From: Kangiella taiwanensis
Lineage (GTDB): Bacteria; Pseudomonadota; Gammaproteobacteria; Enterobacterales; Kangiellaceae
Direction of reading: 5' to 3'
Assembly (NCBI RefSeq): GCF_020005165.1
Contig: NZ_JAHCLT010000001.1
Coordinates: forward strand, 806,001-870,000
DNA: 64,000 bases
Position 1 is the stretch's first letter. Each line of letters opens with the position of its first letter. This document shows, piece after piece, positions 7,741 to 18,528 of this stretch. Below the pieces are notes generated by a model. It was not told the DNA's origin. It did no database searches and worked only from the letters and a program-made list of their open reading frames with translations. A program made the translations under genes and the position numbers.

Positions 7741-10362
7741 ATGTCAAACTTTAATCATTTAAAGCGTTTACCTAGCTTAATTGCACTGAGTTTAGGAACG
7801 CTAGTCGCAACTCAGGCTCAGGCCGATATCATTATTTCAGAGTACATCGAAGGCAGCAGTTATAATAAAGCCATTGAGCTTTACAATAATTCAAGCAACG
7901 CGATTTCTTTAGACGATTACCAACTTAAATTTTACTTCAACGGAAATACCTCAGCCTCGACAACAATGAGTTTGTCGGGGACTATTGCCAGTCAGCAGAC
8001 ATTTGTCATTGCCAACAATCGTGCTGATGCAGCGATTTTAAATGTGGCTGATTTAACCAATGGTTCGAGTTGGTTTAATGGCGATGATGCCATTGAGTTA
8101 GTGAATAGTTCAGGTCTAGTCGATAGTATTGGTCAAGTAGGAACTGACCCCGGAAGTTACTGGGGAGATAGCACTGCTAAGACGCAAAACATGACCTTAT
8201 TGCGTAAACCAAGCTCAAGTGCAGACACCAACAGTGGCGATGCTTATGATGTGGCTGGGCAATGGGATACGTTGGCGCAAGACGACTTTTCAGACTTGGG
8301 TCAATATGCTGGTGGAAGTGATCCTGTTGGCGAAATCGGTGCTTGTGGCGACAGCAAAACCTTTATTCATGAAATCCAAGGTAGTGGTTTAGTCAGTCCA
8401 CTCGATGGCCAGAGTGTGGTAATCGAAGCGGTTGTAACGGCGGATTTTTCAGCATCAGGACAGCTGAACAGCTACTTCGTACAAGAAACAGCGGCAGAAC
8501 AAGATACTGACTCTGCAACTTCTGAAGGCTTAATGGTATGGCTGGGTTCAAACACTTATAACTTATCGGTTGGCGATCGCGTCCGTATCGCGGGTACCGT
8601 TGATGAGTATTACGACAAAACCCAGCTGACGAACATTACGGACTTAATTAATTGTGGCACGTCACCAGTTCCTGCTCCGACGGTAATTCAGTTGCCTTTA
8701 ACATCAGAAAACGATTTGGAATCTCAAGAAGGTATGCTCGTTGAGTTTCAGCAATCGTTAAAAGTCACGGAGAATTATAATCTGGGACGTTATGGTGAAT
8801 TAGTATTAGCGACTGATCGCTTGTTCCAGCCAACTCAATTACATCGTCCGGGCAATGATGCCCAACAGTTGGCGGATGCTAATGCGCTTAGTACCATAGT
8901 GCTTGATGATTACAGTATGGCGCAGAATCCTGAAACCGTTATTTATCCGACTGGCGACTTATCGTTTTATAATACGGTTCGTACAGGCGATACGGTCAGC
9001 AACTTAGTCGGGGTCATTGATTACGGCTTTGGTGTCTATCGACTGCAACCAACGCAACAGCCAAGTTTTAGTTCAACTAATACAAGAACAACGGCTCCAC
9101 AGCTCGCTGGCACTGGCAACCTTCGTGTCGCGAGTTTCAACGTTTTAAATTATTTTAACGGTGATGGTCAAGGAGGTGGCTTCCCAACTGCTCGCGGTGC
9201 CGATACCTTTACGGAATTCCAGCGTCAGCGCGATAAAATCATCAACGCTATCCTCGCCATGGATGCGGATATCATCGGTATCATGGAAGTCGAAAATGAT
9301 GGCTTTGGTAGCGATAGCGCGATTCAAGACTTGGTTAATGGGTTGAATTCGCTAGCTCCAGCGAATGAGCAGTACGCTTTCTCGCAACCTGCCTCATCGC
9401 AAGTGGGTACTGACGCCATCGCTGTAGGTATTATTTATCGCTCAAGTTCAGTAACAGAAGAAGGCACTGCGGTTACCACGAATGCTTATCCATTCGATGC
9501 CAAGAATCGCCAACCACTGGTACAAACCTTTAAGCATAGTGAGTCGGGCGAGTTAATCACGGTTGCGGTTAACCACTTTAAATCAAAGGGGAGCTGCCCA
9601 AGCGATGGTAGTGCTAATGACGATCAGGGTGATTTCCAAGGCTGTTGGAACGAGCGTCGCACCGAAGCGTCGACTTATTTAGCGAGCTGGTTAGCGACTA
9701 ACCCGACAGGTGTCTCGACTTCAAATATCATGATCTTGGGTGATTTGAATGCTTATGCTAAAGAAGATCCTGTACATGAGATAGAGCAAAATGGTTATGT
9801 TAATTTAACGCAACCAACGGACTACAGTTACGTATTCAAAGGTTGGTCAGGCAGCTTAGATCATGCATTAGCAACAGGTGACTTAGCCAACAAGCTGGTA
9901 GATGTGACTGAGTGGCATATCAATGCTGACGAACCACGTATTTTGGACTATAACGTCGAGTACAAAACACCGGAACAGATTCAAAACTACTACTCAACGG
10001 ATGCTTACCGCTCCTCGGATCATGATCCAATTATTGCAGAATTTAACTTCGCAGCTGCGCAGTCACACTCTGAGGTTATGGCTTTAGATGGATTGTGGGG
10101 CTTACCATTCTTCCCTCGCGTTTATTCTGTCGAACTACCTGATGATGTTAACAACTTGGAGGTTAAATTGAATGGTGGTTGGGGCAACGCTGATCTATTT
10201 TTATATAACAGCAATACCAATAAACCATTGTGCCGCTCAAAAAAACACGGTAACCAAGAACAATGCGTGATGACCAATCCACAGTCTGGCACTTGGTACA
10301 TTGTCATTAAACCAAGCTGGTTTTATGCAGGTGTGAGCCTTAATGCCAACATCGCAAAGTAA
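7741..10362 (+). CDS. ExeM/NucH-family extracellular endonuclease
   Basis: An 873-residue secreted nuclease. A signal peptide ends at about residue 28 (ATQAQA). A lamin-tail domain follows (about 29-130: IIISEYIEGSSYNKAIELYN), then an OB-fold-like region (about 205-315) and a DNase I-like endonuclease/exonuclease/phosphatase domain (about 460-775: ASFNVLNYF, IMEVEN, VNHFKSKG, GDLNAYAKEDP, SDHDPI). The last 85 residues form a PPC-type pre-peptidase domain. ExeM relatives degrade extracellular DNA for nutrients and biofilm turnover. AAGGGG precedes ATG 7741. Confidence 0.94.
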   Translation: MSNFNHLKRLPSLIALSLGTLVATQAQADIIISEYIEGSSYNKAIELYNNSSNAISLDDYQLKFYFNGNTSASTTMSLSGTIASQQTFVIANNRADAAILNVADLTNGSSWFNGDDAIELVNSSGLVDSIGQVGTDPGSYWGDSTAKTQNMTLLRKPSSSADTNSGDAYDVAGQWDTLAQDDFSDLGQYAGGSDPVGEIGACGDSKTFIHEIQGSGLVSPLDGQSVVIEAVVTADFSASGQLNSYFVQETAAEQDTDSATSEGLMVWLGSNTYNLSVGDRVRIAGTVDEYYDKTQLTNITDLINCGTSPVPAPTVIQLPLTSENDLESQEGMLVEFQQSLKVTENYNLGRYGELVLATDRLFQPTQLHRPGNDAQQLADANALSTIVLDDYSMAQNPETVIYPTGDLSFYNTVRTGDTVSNLVGVIDYGFGVYRLQPTQQPSFSSTNTRTTAPQLAGTGNLRVASFNVLNYFNGDGQGGGFPTARGADTFTEFQRQRDKIINAILAMDADIIGIMEVENDGFGSDSAIQDLVNGLNSLAPANEQYAFSQPASSQVGTDAIAVGIIYRSSSVTEEGTAVTTNAYPFDAKNRQPLVQTFKHSESGELITVAVNHFKSKGSCPSDGSANDDQGDFQGCWNERRTEASTYLASWLATNPTGVSTSNIMILGDLNAYAKEDPVHEIEQNGYVNLTQPTDYSYVFKGWSGSLDHALATGDLANKLVDVTEWHINADEPRILDYNVEYKTPEQIQNYYSTDAYRSSDHDPIIAEFNFAAAQSHSEVMALDGLWGLPFFPRVYSVELPDDVNNLEVKLNGGWGNADLFLYNSNTNKPLCRSKKHGNQEQCVMTNPQSGTWYIVIKPSWFYAGVSLNANIAK

Positions 10363-10379
10363 TTTGTTTGGTTAGAATA

Positions 10380-10410
10380 AAAAGCCCGCTTATTTAGCGG
10401 GCTTTTTTTT
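10380..10410. terminator. Bidirectional intrinsic terminator
   Basis: AAAGCCCGCT and AGCGGGCTTT form a stem with a 5-nt loop and T-tracts on both strands. It separates the convergent nuclease and DUF3592 genes. Confidence 0.9.
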
Positions 10411-10413
10411 CTT

Positions 10414-11583
10414 TTAAGTGAAGTTATTAGGAATTTGATATTTGATAAGTTCTTGTTTATGAGAAAAATTAAACACAGGTATTTCATACCTGTGTTTAAA
10501 GTCTAGACCAGGTACATCGGCATGTACTTCTAATATCCTCTGAATACAATCATCAGAGAGGTTATTTCCTGAATCTGGCAACGCAGCAGGTATATCAAAG
10601 CAAAAGTCTAGCAGCGATAATGAGTTTTGACGAGAAACGCTTACTTTAGCTTCTTTACTCCACAAGCTTCTTATTTTAACGGTGGCTCTCCCGATTGAGT
10701 GTTCTAGCTGATAATGGCGACAAGCGAGCTTTACCGTGAGCTGCTTTGACTCTACTTTTGTATTTTTTACTGAGAGCTGTCCATGATTCTTCTGACCGGT
10801 AAAGTAAGGGAGTGGCTTTAGATGAAGTTCAGAGTAACCATATTTTCGTTTTCTTAGATGAAGTAAGACAATAATAGGGAGTAATATTAGTCCAATAAGA
10901 ACACAGAAAAGTACTTCAGGATACACATAAAACCTCTTTCCTAAAAAGCCCATGCATCCTGAAAAGAGCGTCATTATCAGTATAGAGCCTACAAGGAGAT
11001 GTTTGAGGTCACTTGAATTCCGAGGTGTGATAGAACCTTTCATCCATTCTTTTCGCCATAGCCAAGGCTCGTGTGGAAATTTTACTTGTAGAATTTCTCT
11101 TTGCCTACTCTCTAAGTAATGACTTAACCAGTGTAAAATCATTAAAATAGATAGAAGAAATAAGCCAAACAAAAACAGTATTAGTCCCAGTGCTTGTGGA
11201 TAACTAAAGTAATCATCCACCATTGATTCGCTAGGTTGTTCGGGATTAACAAAAACGGTAATAGGGTTGTTAGATTGATACGATTCTTTTAATTGTCTCT
11301 GTATTTTGTCCCAACGACCTGAGAATTTTTTATAGTTATGAAAATAGCTTATTTTTGTATTGGTATAGTTGTTTCCTTTAAAAATATAATGATAACGGAA
11401 GTTATATTTTGATGAGGCACTTTCGTTCTTTGTTACCTTGGCTTCTGCTTTAACCCAGCTTAGACTTTGCCAAGATTTGTTGAAGTCATTTACTATGGAG
11501 AGTGACAAAAAGGCTGCTATAATTAGAAGGCCAATGCCTCCAATTAACATATAACGATTACTTCTGCTCTTCCTATAAATCAC
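10414..11583 (-). CDS. DUF3592-type membrane protein
   Basis: A 389-residue protein starting with GTG 11583, supported by AAGGA 8 nt upstream. A transmembrane segment at about 12-33 is followed by an extracytoplasmic beta-rich region ending in a VFVNPEQPSES motif typical of DUF3592, then further hydrophobic segments at about 130-155 and 195-240. The C-terminal third is a soluble beta-rich domain. DUF3592 has no established function. The gene is AT-rich and sits alone between a terminator and a perfect 12-bp inverted repeat. Confidence 0.75.
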   Translation of the reverse strand: MIYRKSRSNRYMLIGGIGLLIIAAFLSLSIVNDFNKSWQSLSWVKAEAKVTKNESASSKYNFRYHYIFKGNNYTNTKISYFHNYKKFSGRWDKIQRQLKESYQSNNPITVFVNPEQPSESMVDDYFSYPQALGLILFLFGLFLLSILMILHWLSHYLESRQREILQVKFPHEPWLWRKEWMKGSITPRNSSDLKHLLVGSILIMTLFSGCMGFLGKRFYVYPEVLFCVLIGLILLPIIVLLHLRKRKYGYSELHLKPLPYFTGQKNHGQLSVKNTKVESKQLTVKLACRHYQLEHSIGRATVKIRSLWSKEAKVSVSRQNSLSLLDFCFDIPAALPDSGNNLSDDCIQRILEVHADVPGLDFKHRYEIPVFNFSHKQELIKYQIPNNFT

Positions 11584-11606
11584 TCGCGGATTCCTTTTGG
11601 TGCAGT

Positions 11607-11637
11607 TTAGCTAGAGTATTCTGTGTACTCTAGCTAA
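11607..11637. repeat. Perfect 12-bp inverted repeat
   Basis: TTAGCTAGAGTA and TACTCTAGCTAA surround a 7-nt loop, just past the uvrA stop. There is no T-tract on the minus strand, so it is not a standard terminator. Confidence 0.6.
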
Positions 11638-11654
11638 CTTGACTTTTACTATCT

Positions 11655-14477
11655 TTATAGCATCGGCTTTAGATATTTCCCAGTGTAACTGCCTTTTTCT
11701 TTGGCGACGTCTTCAGGAGTTCCGGTGGCGATGATTTGACCACCTTTGCTTCCACCTTCGGGGCCGAGGTCGACAATCCAGTCGGCTGTTTTGATGACGT
11801 CGAGGTTGTGTTCAATTACGACGACGGTATTGCCATGATCGCGTAGGCGATGAAGGACTTTTAGTAGCTGATTGACGTCGTGGAAGTGCAGGCCTGTAGT
11901 TGGTTCATCAAGGATGTATAGTGTTTGGCCTGTGTCGCGTTTCGATAATTCACGAGAAAGCTTCACACGTTGCGCTTCACCACCGGAGAGTGTGGTCGCT
12001 GCTTGTCCAAGTTTGATATACGACAGACCAACGTCCATTAGGGTTTGCAATTTGCGCGCTACGGCTGGGATTGCGTCAAAGAACTCACGTGCATCTTCAA
12101 CCGTCAGCTCTAACACTTCATGAATGTTTTTGCCCTTGTATAAGACTTCAAGTGTTTCGCGGTTGTAGCGTTTGCCTTTACAGACATCACAGGCCACATA
12201 CACATCCGGCAAGAAGTGCATTTCGACTTTGATCACGCCATCGCCTTGGCAGGCTTCGCAGCGTCCACCTTTGACGTTGAAACTAAAGCGGCCAGGTTTG
12301 TAACCACGAGCGCGTGACTCTTGTGTACCAGAGAATAGTTCACGGATTGGGGTGAAAATACCAGTATAAGTCGCTGGGTTAGAGCGTGGTGTACGGCCAA
12401 TTGGGCTTTGGTCAATGTCGACCACTTTATCGATATTGTCTAAGCCGTCAATCGAGTCGTAAGCTTTGGGTTGCAAGCTTGATTTGTTGATTTTACGAGC
12501 GACGATAGGGTAGAGCGTATCGTTAATCAACGTTGATTTACCTGAGCCAGAAACACCTGTGATACAGGTTAAAAGACCGACTGGTAAGTCGAGGCTGACC
12601 TGGTTTAAGTTGTTACCAGTGGCGCCTTTGAGTGAGATAAATTTTTTGCTATCGGCTTTGGTGCGTTCTTTGGGCACTTCAATTTTTAGCTCACCGGTTA
12701 GGTATTTCGCTGTCAGTGAGTCTTTTTTCTTGATGATGTCTTTGAGCTGACCTGCGGCGACTACTTCTCCGCCGTGCACACCTGCTCCAGGGCCGATATC
12801 GACTACATAATCGGCGGCACGAATGGCGTCTTCGTCATGCTCGACTACGATGACGGTGTTACCTAGATCGCGTAGGTGAACCAGTGTTTTTAGTAGTCGA
12901 TCATTATCCCGCTGATGTAAGCCAATCGACGGCTCATCCAGAATGTACATCACGCCCACTAGACCCGCACCAATTTGGCTGGCGAGGCGGATACGTTGGG
13001 CTTCACCGCCTGAAAGCGTGTCCGCGCTACGCTCTAGCGTTAGGTAATCGAGGCCGACATTGACCAAGAAACCCAGTCTATCGCAAATTTCTTTTAAGAC
13101 TTTTGCTGCAATTTCACCACGCTGCCCCGGAAGGTCGAGCGTATTAAAGTAATTATGACTGTCTTCAATCGACCAGCGAGTAATCTCTGGAAGCGCGGTG
13201 CCTTCAATAAAGACATTGCGCGAGTTTTCGTTTAAGCGAGTGCCGTCACAGCTTGAGCAGCTTTGCGTAGTCATGTATTTTTGCAACTCTTCACGCACTG
13301 CGCTGGATTCTGTTTCATGGTAGCGACGCTGCATGTTGGGGATGATGCCCTCGAAGCGATGCTTACGCTGGTAGTTGTCACCGCGATCATTGGTGTACTC
13401 GAAATTAATTTGTGTCGTACCGCTACCATGCAAAATCACTTTTTGGGTTTTCTTATCAAGGCTGCTCCATGGCGCCTCGATATCAAACTTATAGTGCTTA
13501 GCCAGCGATTTGAGCATGTGGAAGTAGTAAACATTGCGACGATCCCAACCACGAATCGCGCCGCCAGCCAGAGAAATATCTTCGTTGGTGATGATTTTGT
13601 CTGGGTCAAAGAATTGATCGACGCCTAAACCGTCACATGTCGGGCAAGCGCCTGCTGGGTTGTTGAACGAGAAAATACGTGGCTCAAGTTCTTGGATTGA
13701 GTGACCACATGTCGGGCAGGCGTACTTTGCTGAAAAGACCATTTCCTCAGCATCCGGGTTATCCATCTCGGCAACACGGGCGATACCATCTGCTAATTCA
13801 AGCGCCGTCTCAAAAGATTCTGCTAGACGTTGCTGCAAGTCGGGTTTGACCTTAAAGCGGTCAACGATGACTTCAATCGTGTGTTTTTTGCGCAACTCTA
13901 ACTCTGGTGGGTTGGCCAACTCATGCACTTCGCCATCGATGCGTGCGCGTACAAAGCCTTTAGCTTGTAACTCTTGCATCAACTGAATATGTTCACCCTT
14001 GCGGTTTTGCACCACGGGAGCCAACAACATGAGCTTCGAGCCGGCTTCACGCTCCAGTACCGCATCAACCATCTGGCTGATGGTCTGTGCCTCTAACGGT
14101 AATTGGTGCTCTGGGCAGTGCGGTGTGCCCACTCGTGCAAACAGCAGGCGCAGGTAATCGTAGATTTCTGTAATGGTGCCGACTGTAGAACGAGGGTTAT
14201 GCGACGTCGATTTTTGCTCAATAGAGATTGCGGGTGATAGGCCTTCAATATGCTCGACGTCTGGCTTTTCCATCAACGATAGGAATTGGCGAGCATAAGC
14301 CGATAAGGATTCCACATAACGTCGCTGGCCTTCGGCATACAAAGTGTCGAAGGCTAGTGAGGACTTACCTGAGCCTGATAAGCCGGTAATCACAATCAGC
14401 TTGTCGCGTGGCAGGACTAAGTCAATATTTTTAAGGTTGTGGGTTTTTGCACCGCGGATGTCTATCGTATCCATCAA
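11655..14477 (-). CDS. uvrA: Excinuclease ABC subunit UvrA
   Basis: A 940-residue UvrA, the usual length (E. coli 940). It has two ABC ATPase modules: Walker [10 protein letters not shown] near residue 31 and GVSGSGKST near residue 640, each with LSGGEAQR. The zinc-binding clusters are CPTCGH...CPTCDG and CEACQGDG...CDVCKGKRY. UvrA2 recognises bulky DNA lesions and loads UvrB in nucleotide excision repair. The first codon is TTG 14477; the next codon, ATG 14474, is better placed after AGGA. I saw no LexA box (CTGT-N8-ACAG) upstream. It is divergent from yajR-ssb, an arrangement common in gammaproteobacteria. Confidence 0.98.
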   Translation of the reverse strand: MMDTIDIRGAKTHNLKNIDLVLPRDKLIVITGLSGSGKSSLAFDTLYAEGQRRYVESLSAYARQFLSLMEKPDVEHIEGLSPAISIEQKSTSHNPRSTVGTITEIYDYLRLLFARVGTPHCPEHQLPLEAQTISQMVDAVLEREAGSKLMLLAPVVQNRKGEHIQLMQELQAKGFVRARIDGEVHELANPPELELRKKHTIEVIVDRFKVKPDLQQRLAESFETALELADGIARVAEMDNPDAEEMVFSAKYACPTCGHSIQELEPRIFSFNNPAGACPTCDGLGVDQFFDPDKIITNEDISLAGGAIRGWDRRNVYYFHMLKSLAKHYKFDIEAPWSSLDKKTQKVILHGSGTTQINFEYTNDRGDNYQRKHRFEGIIPNMQRRYHETESSAVREELQKYMTTQSCSSCDGTRLNENSRNVFIEGTALPEITRWSIEDSHNYFNTLDLPGQRGEIAAKVLKEICDRLGFLVNVGLDYLTLERSADTLSGGEAQRIRLASQIGAGLVGVMYILDEPSIGLHQRDNDRLLKTLVHLRDLGNTVIVVEHDEDAIRAADYVVDIGPGAGVHGGEVVAAGQLKDIIKKKDSLTAKYLTGELKIEVPKERTKADSKKFISLKGATGNNLNQVSLDLPVGLLTCITGVSGSGKSTLINDTLYPIVARKINKSSLQPKAYDSIDGLDNIDKVVDIDQSPIGRTPRSNPATYTGIFTPIRELFSGTQESRARGYKPGRFSFNVKGGRCEACQGDGVIKVEMHFLPDVYVACDVCKGKRYNRETLEVLYKGKNIHEVLELTVEDAREFFDAIPAVARKLQTLMDVGLSYIKLGQAATTLSGGEAQRVKLSRELSKRDTGQTLYILDEPTTGLHFHDVNQLLKVLHRLRDHGNTVVVIEHNLDVIKTADWIVDLGPEGGSKGGQIIATGTPEDVAKEKGSYTGKYLKPML

Positions 14478-14710
14478 GTTCCTACTGCTTTATTCGGTTG
14501 AAATCGCATGGCGTGGTAAGCCATTATTTGTTGAGCACATTATCAATGATTGAATGTGAAACAAAAGTCAGCGTTTGCTGACATTGGACTATGCGTCGAG
14601 AAAATAAATTTGGTCTTTACGCCATAAAATGCGAGAATCACAAACCGTTAACTATAGCGTGAAATGAGGCCTTGCGAAAAGCCTTTTAGAGATTATTAAC
14701 TGAATCATTT
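14478..14710. promoter_or_regulatory. Divergent uvrA/yajR control region
   Basis: This 233-bp gap holds the promoters of both genes. The only clear structure is GTCAGC-GTTT-GCTGAC at 14567-14582, a 6-bp inverted repeat of unknown role. Confidence 0.4.
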
Positions 14711-16081
14711 ATGAAGTCCTCACCACTAACCTCATTAGAACGTCGATCAGCGGTTTCCCTAGCCAGTATCTTTGCCCTACGCATGTTAGGGTTATTCATG
14801 TTGTTGCCTGTGATTCGTATTCTGGGCGAGGATCTAGAAGGCGCGACGCTACCACTTTTGGGGCTAGCGCTGGGTATTTATGGGTTATCGCAAGCAGTTT
14901 TACAGCTTCCGCTAGGTCTTTTGTCCGACAAGATTGGCCGCAAGCCTGTGATTTATGGTGGCTTAGTGGTGTTTATCGCAGGTAGCTTAGTCGCAGGATT
15001 TTCAGAGTCCATCTGGGGCTTAATTATTGGCCGTGCATTACAAGGCGCTGGCGCTATAGCCAGTGCTGTCATGGCGCTAGCGGCGGATTTAAGCCGCCCT
15101 GAACAGCGCTCGAAAATGATGGCGATGATCGGTGGCAGTATTGGCTTAGCTTTCGCTATTTCATTGATTTTAGGACCAATTTTAAGCGAGTGGTTGTCGC
15201 TTCAAGGATTATTCTTCGTTATTGCTGCATTGGCTTTTATTGCATTGATTGTGGCAATGACGGTGGTGCCGCGCGGCGATCAGGCCAGTAAAGTCCATTT
15301 AAATCTGACCTTTGCAGAGCGTTGGAAGCACGTCACTGCGAAAGGGCGAATTTTTGTTCTTGCGCTTGCTGTGTTCGTGATTCACTGGTCACTAGTGGCC
15401 GTTTTCATGATTGTGCCGGATAAGTTAGAGCAAAGCGGTTTTGCGCTGGCACAACATTCGTGGATCTATTTAACCGTACTAATTTTATCGATTGCGTTGA
15501 TGGTCCCTATGATGCTCGGCGCGGAGCGCAAGAAAATGCACCGCCAAATCATGCAGTTAGCCTTTTTCGTGATTGTTGTGGCGTTAGTTAGTTTATTCAC
15601 TGGGTTTACCCACATAGCGTTCTGGCTGGTTGTTTTAACGTTATTCTTTGCAGGGTTTAATCTGCTGGAAGCCAAGCTGCCGTCTACGGTTTCTAACTTA
15701 TTTGGCTCACAATATCGAGGCACAGCGCTGGGTATTTTTAGTACCAGTCAATTTTTAGGCGCTTTCCTTGGCGGTAGCTTAACGGGCTATTTATTACCAA
15801 AACTTGGGCTTGAAGGCATTTTGTACATGAATATCGCTTTAGCCGCTTTGGCTGGACTCGCCTTAACCTTCTTGGGTAAGCTTCCGGAAATACAGAAAAT
15901 TGTGATACAACTGGACGATACGGATAAAGAATCAGGGCAAAAGGCGCAAATTTCGGCATTAAAGATGCCGGGAGTGCTCGAGGCCATTGCTAATGATGGT
16001 GAGGGCAAGGTATATTTACAGGTTGATAAATCACGTATTAATCAAAAGGACTTGATGGCTCTAGGCCAAATTGAAGGCTAG
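14711..16081 (+). CDS. yajR: MFS transporter of the YajR type
   Basis: A 456-residue major facilitator protein with 12 hydrophobic segments and the signature GLLSDKIGRKP (about residues 75-85) between TM2 and TM3. After TM12 comes a soluble domain of about 55 residues containing MPGVLEAIAN...VYLQVDK, which matches the C-terminal ferredoxin-like YAM domain of E. coli YajR (454 aa). The natural substrate of YajR is unknown. No strong Shine-Dalgarno precedes ATG 14711. ssb follows 34 nt downstream on the same strand. Confidence 0.85.
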   Translation: MKSSPLTSLERRSAVSLASIFALRMLGLFMLLPVIRILGEDLEGATLPLLGLALGIYGLSQAVLQLPLGLLSDKIGRKPVIYGGLVVFIAGSLVAGFSESIWGLIIGRALQGAGAIASAVMALAADLSRPEQRSKMMAMIGGSIGLAFAISLILGPILSEWLSLQGLFFVIAALAFIALIVAMTVVPRGDQASKVHLNLTFAERWKHVTAKGRIFVLALAVFVIHWSLVAVFMIVPDKLEQSGFALAQHSWIYLTVLILSIALMVPMMLGAERKKMHRQIMQLAFFVIVVALVSLFTGFTHIAFWLVVLTLFFAGFNLLEAKLPSTVSNLFGSQYRGTALGIFSTSQFLGAFLGGSLTGYLLPKLGLEGILYMNIALAALAGLALTFLGKLPEIQKIVIQLDDTDKESGQKAQISALKMPGVLEAIANDGEGKVYLQVDKSRINQKDLMALGQIEG

Positions 16082-16115
16082 ACACAAGACAGAATAGACA
16101 AAATAGGAGTACTAC

Positions 16116-16580
16116 ATGGCCAGTCGTGGCATTAATAAAGTTATTTTAGTTGGTAATCTCGGTAAAGATCCTGAAATTCGCTATACCGCCGATGGGCGCG
16201 CGATTGCTAACATTACGTTAGCAACTTCTGAAACATGGAAAGATAAGAATTCAGGTCAGCAACAAGAGAAAACTGAGTGGCACCGCATTGTGATTTTTGG
16301 CAAGTTAGCTGAAATCGCAGGTGAGTATTTGCGCAAAGGCTCGCAAGTTTACTTCGAAGGTAAGCTTCAAACACGTAAGTGGCAAGATCAATCAGGTCAA
16401 GACAAATACACTACAGAGGTGGTGGTCGACATTAATGGTCAAATGCAGATGTTAGGTGGCCGTAGTGGCGGCGGTGGTGATACCTCTTTCGGTAACAATT
16501 CTCGCCCACAGCAGCAAAACCAGCAGCCTCAGCCTGCGCCAGCGATGGATGATGACTTTGACGACGACATTCCGTTCTAA
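16116..16580 (+). CDS. ssb: Single-stranded DNA-binding protein
   Basis: A 154-residue SSB with an N-terminal OB fold (about 1-110: [32 protein letters not shown]), a glycine- and glutamine-rich linker, and the conserved acidic tip DDDIPF that binds RecQ, PriA, Exo I and other partners. It coats single-stranded DNA during replication, recombination and repair. AGGAG precedes ATG 16116. Together with divergent uvrA it keeps the common uvrA-MFS-ssb neighbourhood. Confidence 0.98.
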   Translation: MASRGINKVILVGNLGKDPEIRYTADGRAIANITLATSETWKDKNSGQQQEKTEWHRIVIFGKLAEIAGEYLRKGSQVYFEGKLQTRKWQDQSGQDKYTTEVVVDINGQMQMLGGRSGGGGDTSFGNNSRPQQQNQQPQPAPAMDDDFDDDIPF

Positions 16581-16653
16581 TGACCGGCCAAGTGTCACAT
16601 TGAACAGTTACTCTATTAAATAATAACGATGGGCTTGAATTAAGGAGAACATA

Positions 16654-17364
16654 ATGAGCTATCAAGATATTCAACAACAAGAATCAGCGGTCAGCCGAGC
16701 AGGGTTAGGCGATCGTGCTAAATTTATTACGAAGACCTATAACCATTTGTTGGCTGCGATCTTTTTATTCGTTTTGGCAAGCGTATGGTTATTCCAGTCT
16801 GGTACGTCACTTAAAATTGCTACGTTCTTTGGCTCGATGGGTATGGGCGGTAACTTACTTATGTTTGCCTTATTCATTGGTATTGGTTGGTTCGCAAGTC
16901 GTTTCGCCCATACTGCAGAATCAAAAGCAGTCCAGTATATGAACTTGGCGATATTCACATTGCTTTATGCGGTGTTCTTCTCGCCAATCCTGCTGGTCGC
17001 TGCGATGAAAGCTCCTGGAGTGATTCAAAGTGCCGCGACTATCACGTTAATTGGTGCAGGCATCCTAACTGCAATTGCTTTTATTACGCGCAAAGACTTT
17101 TCTTTCTTACGTGGTATTGTCATGTGGGGCTTTGGTCTGGCTGCATTAGCAATCGTAGGCGGTATGATATTTGGCTTCCAGCTAGGTACCTGGTTTAGCG
17201 TTGCTATGATTGGCATTTCTGGTGCTGCGATTTTGTACGATACGTCAAACATTATTCACCATTACCCAGAAGATAAGTATGTTGGTGCATCGATTGAGTT
17301 GTTTGCCAGTATCGCAATGCTTTTCTTGTATATCCTACGTTTATTTATGGCAAGTGACGAATAA
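16654..17364 (+). CDS. Bax inhibitor-1/YccA family membrane protein
   Basis: A 236-residue BI-1 family protein with seven hydrophobic helices after a cytoplasmic N-terminus. The family's C-terminal motif is seen as LYDTSNIIHHYPEDKYVGAS (about residues 195-214), with the DT acidic pair and the second acidic position that form the proton/calcium-sensing latch in BsYetJ. In bacteria YccA/YbhL relatives bind FtsH or act as pH-gated calcium leak channels. AAGGAGAAC precedes ATG 16654, and a strong terminator follows. Confidence 0.9.
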   Translation: MSYQDIQQQESAVSRAGLGDRAKFITKTYNHLLAAIFLFVLASVWLFQSGTSLKIATFFGSMGMGGNLLMFALFIGIGWFASRFAHTAESKAVQYMNLAIFTLLYAVFFSPILLVAAMKAPGVIQSAATITLIGAGILTAIAFITRKDFSFLRGIVMWGFGLAALAIVGGMIFGFQLGTWFSVAMIGISGAAILYDTSNIIHHYPEDKYVGASIELFASIAMLFLYILRLFMASDE

Positions 17365-17385
17365 CAAGAACTTCTAATTCTCGAT

Positions 17386-17419
17386 AATAAAAAAGCGGCT
17401 TTTTAGCCGCTTTTTTATT
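17386..17419. terminator. Bidirectional intrinsic terminator
   Basis: A 15-bp perfect inverted repeat (17386-17400 with 17405-17419) has GCGGCT at its core and A/T tracts on both sides. It separates the convergent BI-1 and MscS-type genes. Confidence 0.92.
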
Positions 17420-17436
17420 ATCGGTTGTCAGAACGT

Positions 17437-18528
17437 TTACTCCTGAGGCTTGTCCGAGGAGCCTTCTTTACCTTCACGGCTGATTTCCTCTGACTTACTT
17501 TCGAGGAACTCTGACATCTGTTTCTCTCGGGTCTTAAGCTTCTCATAGCTTTCTTTGAGTTCTTGCTCGACCTCTTTATTTTCAGCATTTTTTATGGCTT
17601 CTTTGGCTTGTTCCATGCGCTCCAACAAATCCTCGTGTTGTTGGGTCATCTCATCAAGCTTACTGGCTTTGTCCGCTTTATCGAAGATCACGTCTTCAGG
17701 ACTGTCGCTTTCTTTTTTCGCTTGCTGTTTGCGTTGTTTCGGAATAAACACTTGCTCGTTGACTTGGCGCTGATTCATGAAGGTAGGAGACACTATTTCG
17801 ATGTCGGCCTTGTGTAAAGCATCGAGGACACACTTGTTGAGTGTGGAGCGAGCTGAGAGAGTGGTTTTGAGATCTTTCGCTAAGCCATGCACCTTGTAGA
17901 CGATGGAGTAATCGCCAAGACTGTCAATATAGACAAACGGTTTATCCAGTTCGGCTGCTTCAGCAGCTTTGAGCAGGAGCGGTTCTATCACGGTATGATC
18001 AACGTCATAACCCAAGGAGAGCTGTGTCGAAATAATGGTGCCATCACTGTGCATCACGGTCACAGGGTTTGTCGCTAGAAAGAGATTGGGCAAAGTAATC
18101 AAGTCACGATCAATGCTTTGTAACTCGGTGTGAAGTAAGCCGCGACCTGAAACTCGTCCAAACATATCTTTGACTTCGATAAAGTCTCCCATGCGGAAGT
18201 TACGCACCGAGCGTAACCAGATCCCCGCCATGATATTGCCCAAGAACGTTGCCGAACTCAGAGCGATAGAAGCTGATAGCACGATCCCGATCAACGAGAT
18301 AATCTGGTTTTTTATGCTGTCTTTTATCGGCAGGGCGATAACAAAGATAATGATCAGCAATAGGATAAAGACGATGTTGGTGATCTGCTTTTGCAGCATC
18401 AGGCTACTTTTTTTCTTATTGCTTAAGTCGAATGCTTTTTGTAGCGCTTGATAGAGAAAAAAACCTATCGCAAGAACGGCGACGGGCCACAATACATCAG
18501 CTAAGTTGAAGTCGAAAGAATCTAACAT
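17437..18528 (-). CDS. MscS-family mechanosensitive ion channel
   Basis: A 363-residue channel. Four hydrophobic segments occur in the first 130 residues; the pore-lining region contains SASIALSSATFLGNIMAGIWLRSVRNFRMGD-like sequence (about 84-112). A beta domain with IEVKDMFGRV and a cytoplasmic alpha/beta domain follow. Residues about 255-363 are a highly charged predicted coiled coil rich in Glu, Lys and Gln, absent from E. coli MscS. It should open on membrane tension during hypo-osmotic shock. AAGGA lies 7 nt before ATG 18528. Confidence 0.88.
   Translation of the reverse strand: MLDSFDFNLADVLWPVAVLAIGFFLYQALQKAFDLSNKKKSSLMLQKQITNIVFILLLIIIFVIALPIKDSIKNQIISLIGIVLSASIALSSATFLGNIMAGIWLRSVRNFRMGDFIEVKDMFGRVSGRGLLHTELQSIDRDLITLPNLFLATNPVTVMHSDGTIISTQLSLGYDVDHTVIEPLLLKAAEAAELDKPFVYIDSLGDYSIVYKVHGLAKDLKTTLSARSTLNKCVLDALHKADIEIVSPTFMNQRQVNEQVFIPKQRKQQAKKESDSPEDVIFDKADKASKLDEMTQQHEDLLERMEQAKEAIKNAENKEVEQELKESYEKLKTREKQMSEFLESKSEEISREGKEGSSDKPQE

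Noticed and set aside
14478-14710. LexA/SOS box for uvrA
   Set aside because: I looked for CTGT-N8-ACAG and did not find it. The GTCAGC hairpin at 14567 does not match the SOS consensus.
16432-16680. 82-codon minus-strand frame opposite ssb
   Set aside because: It is an antisense shadow of the ssb tail and the following leader, without a ribosome-binding site.
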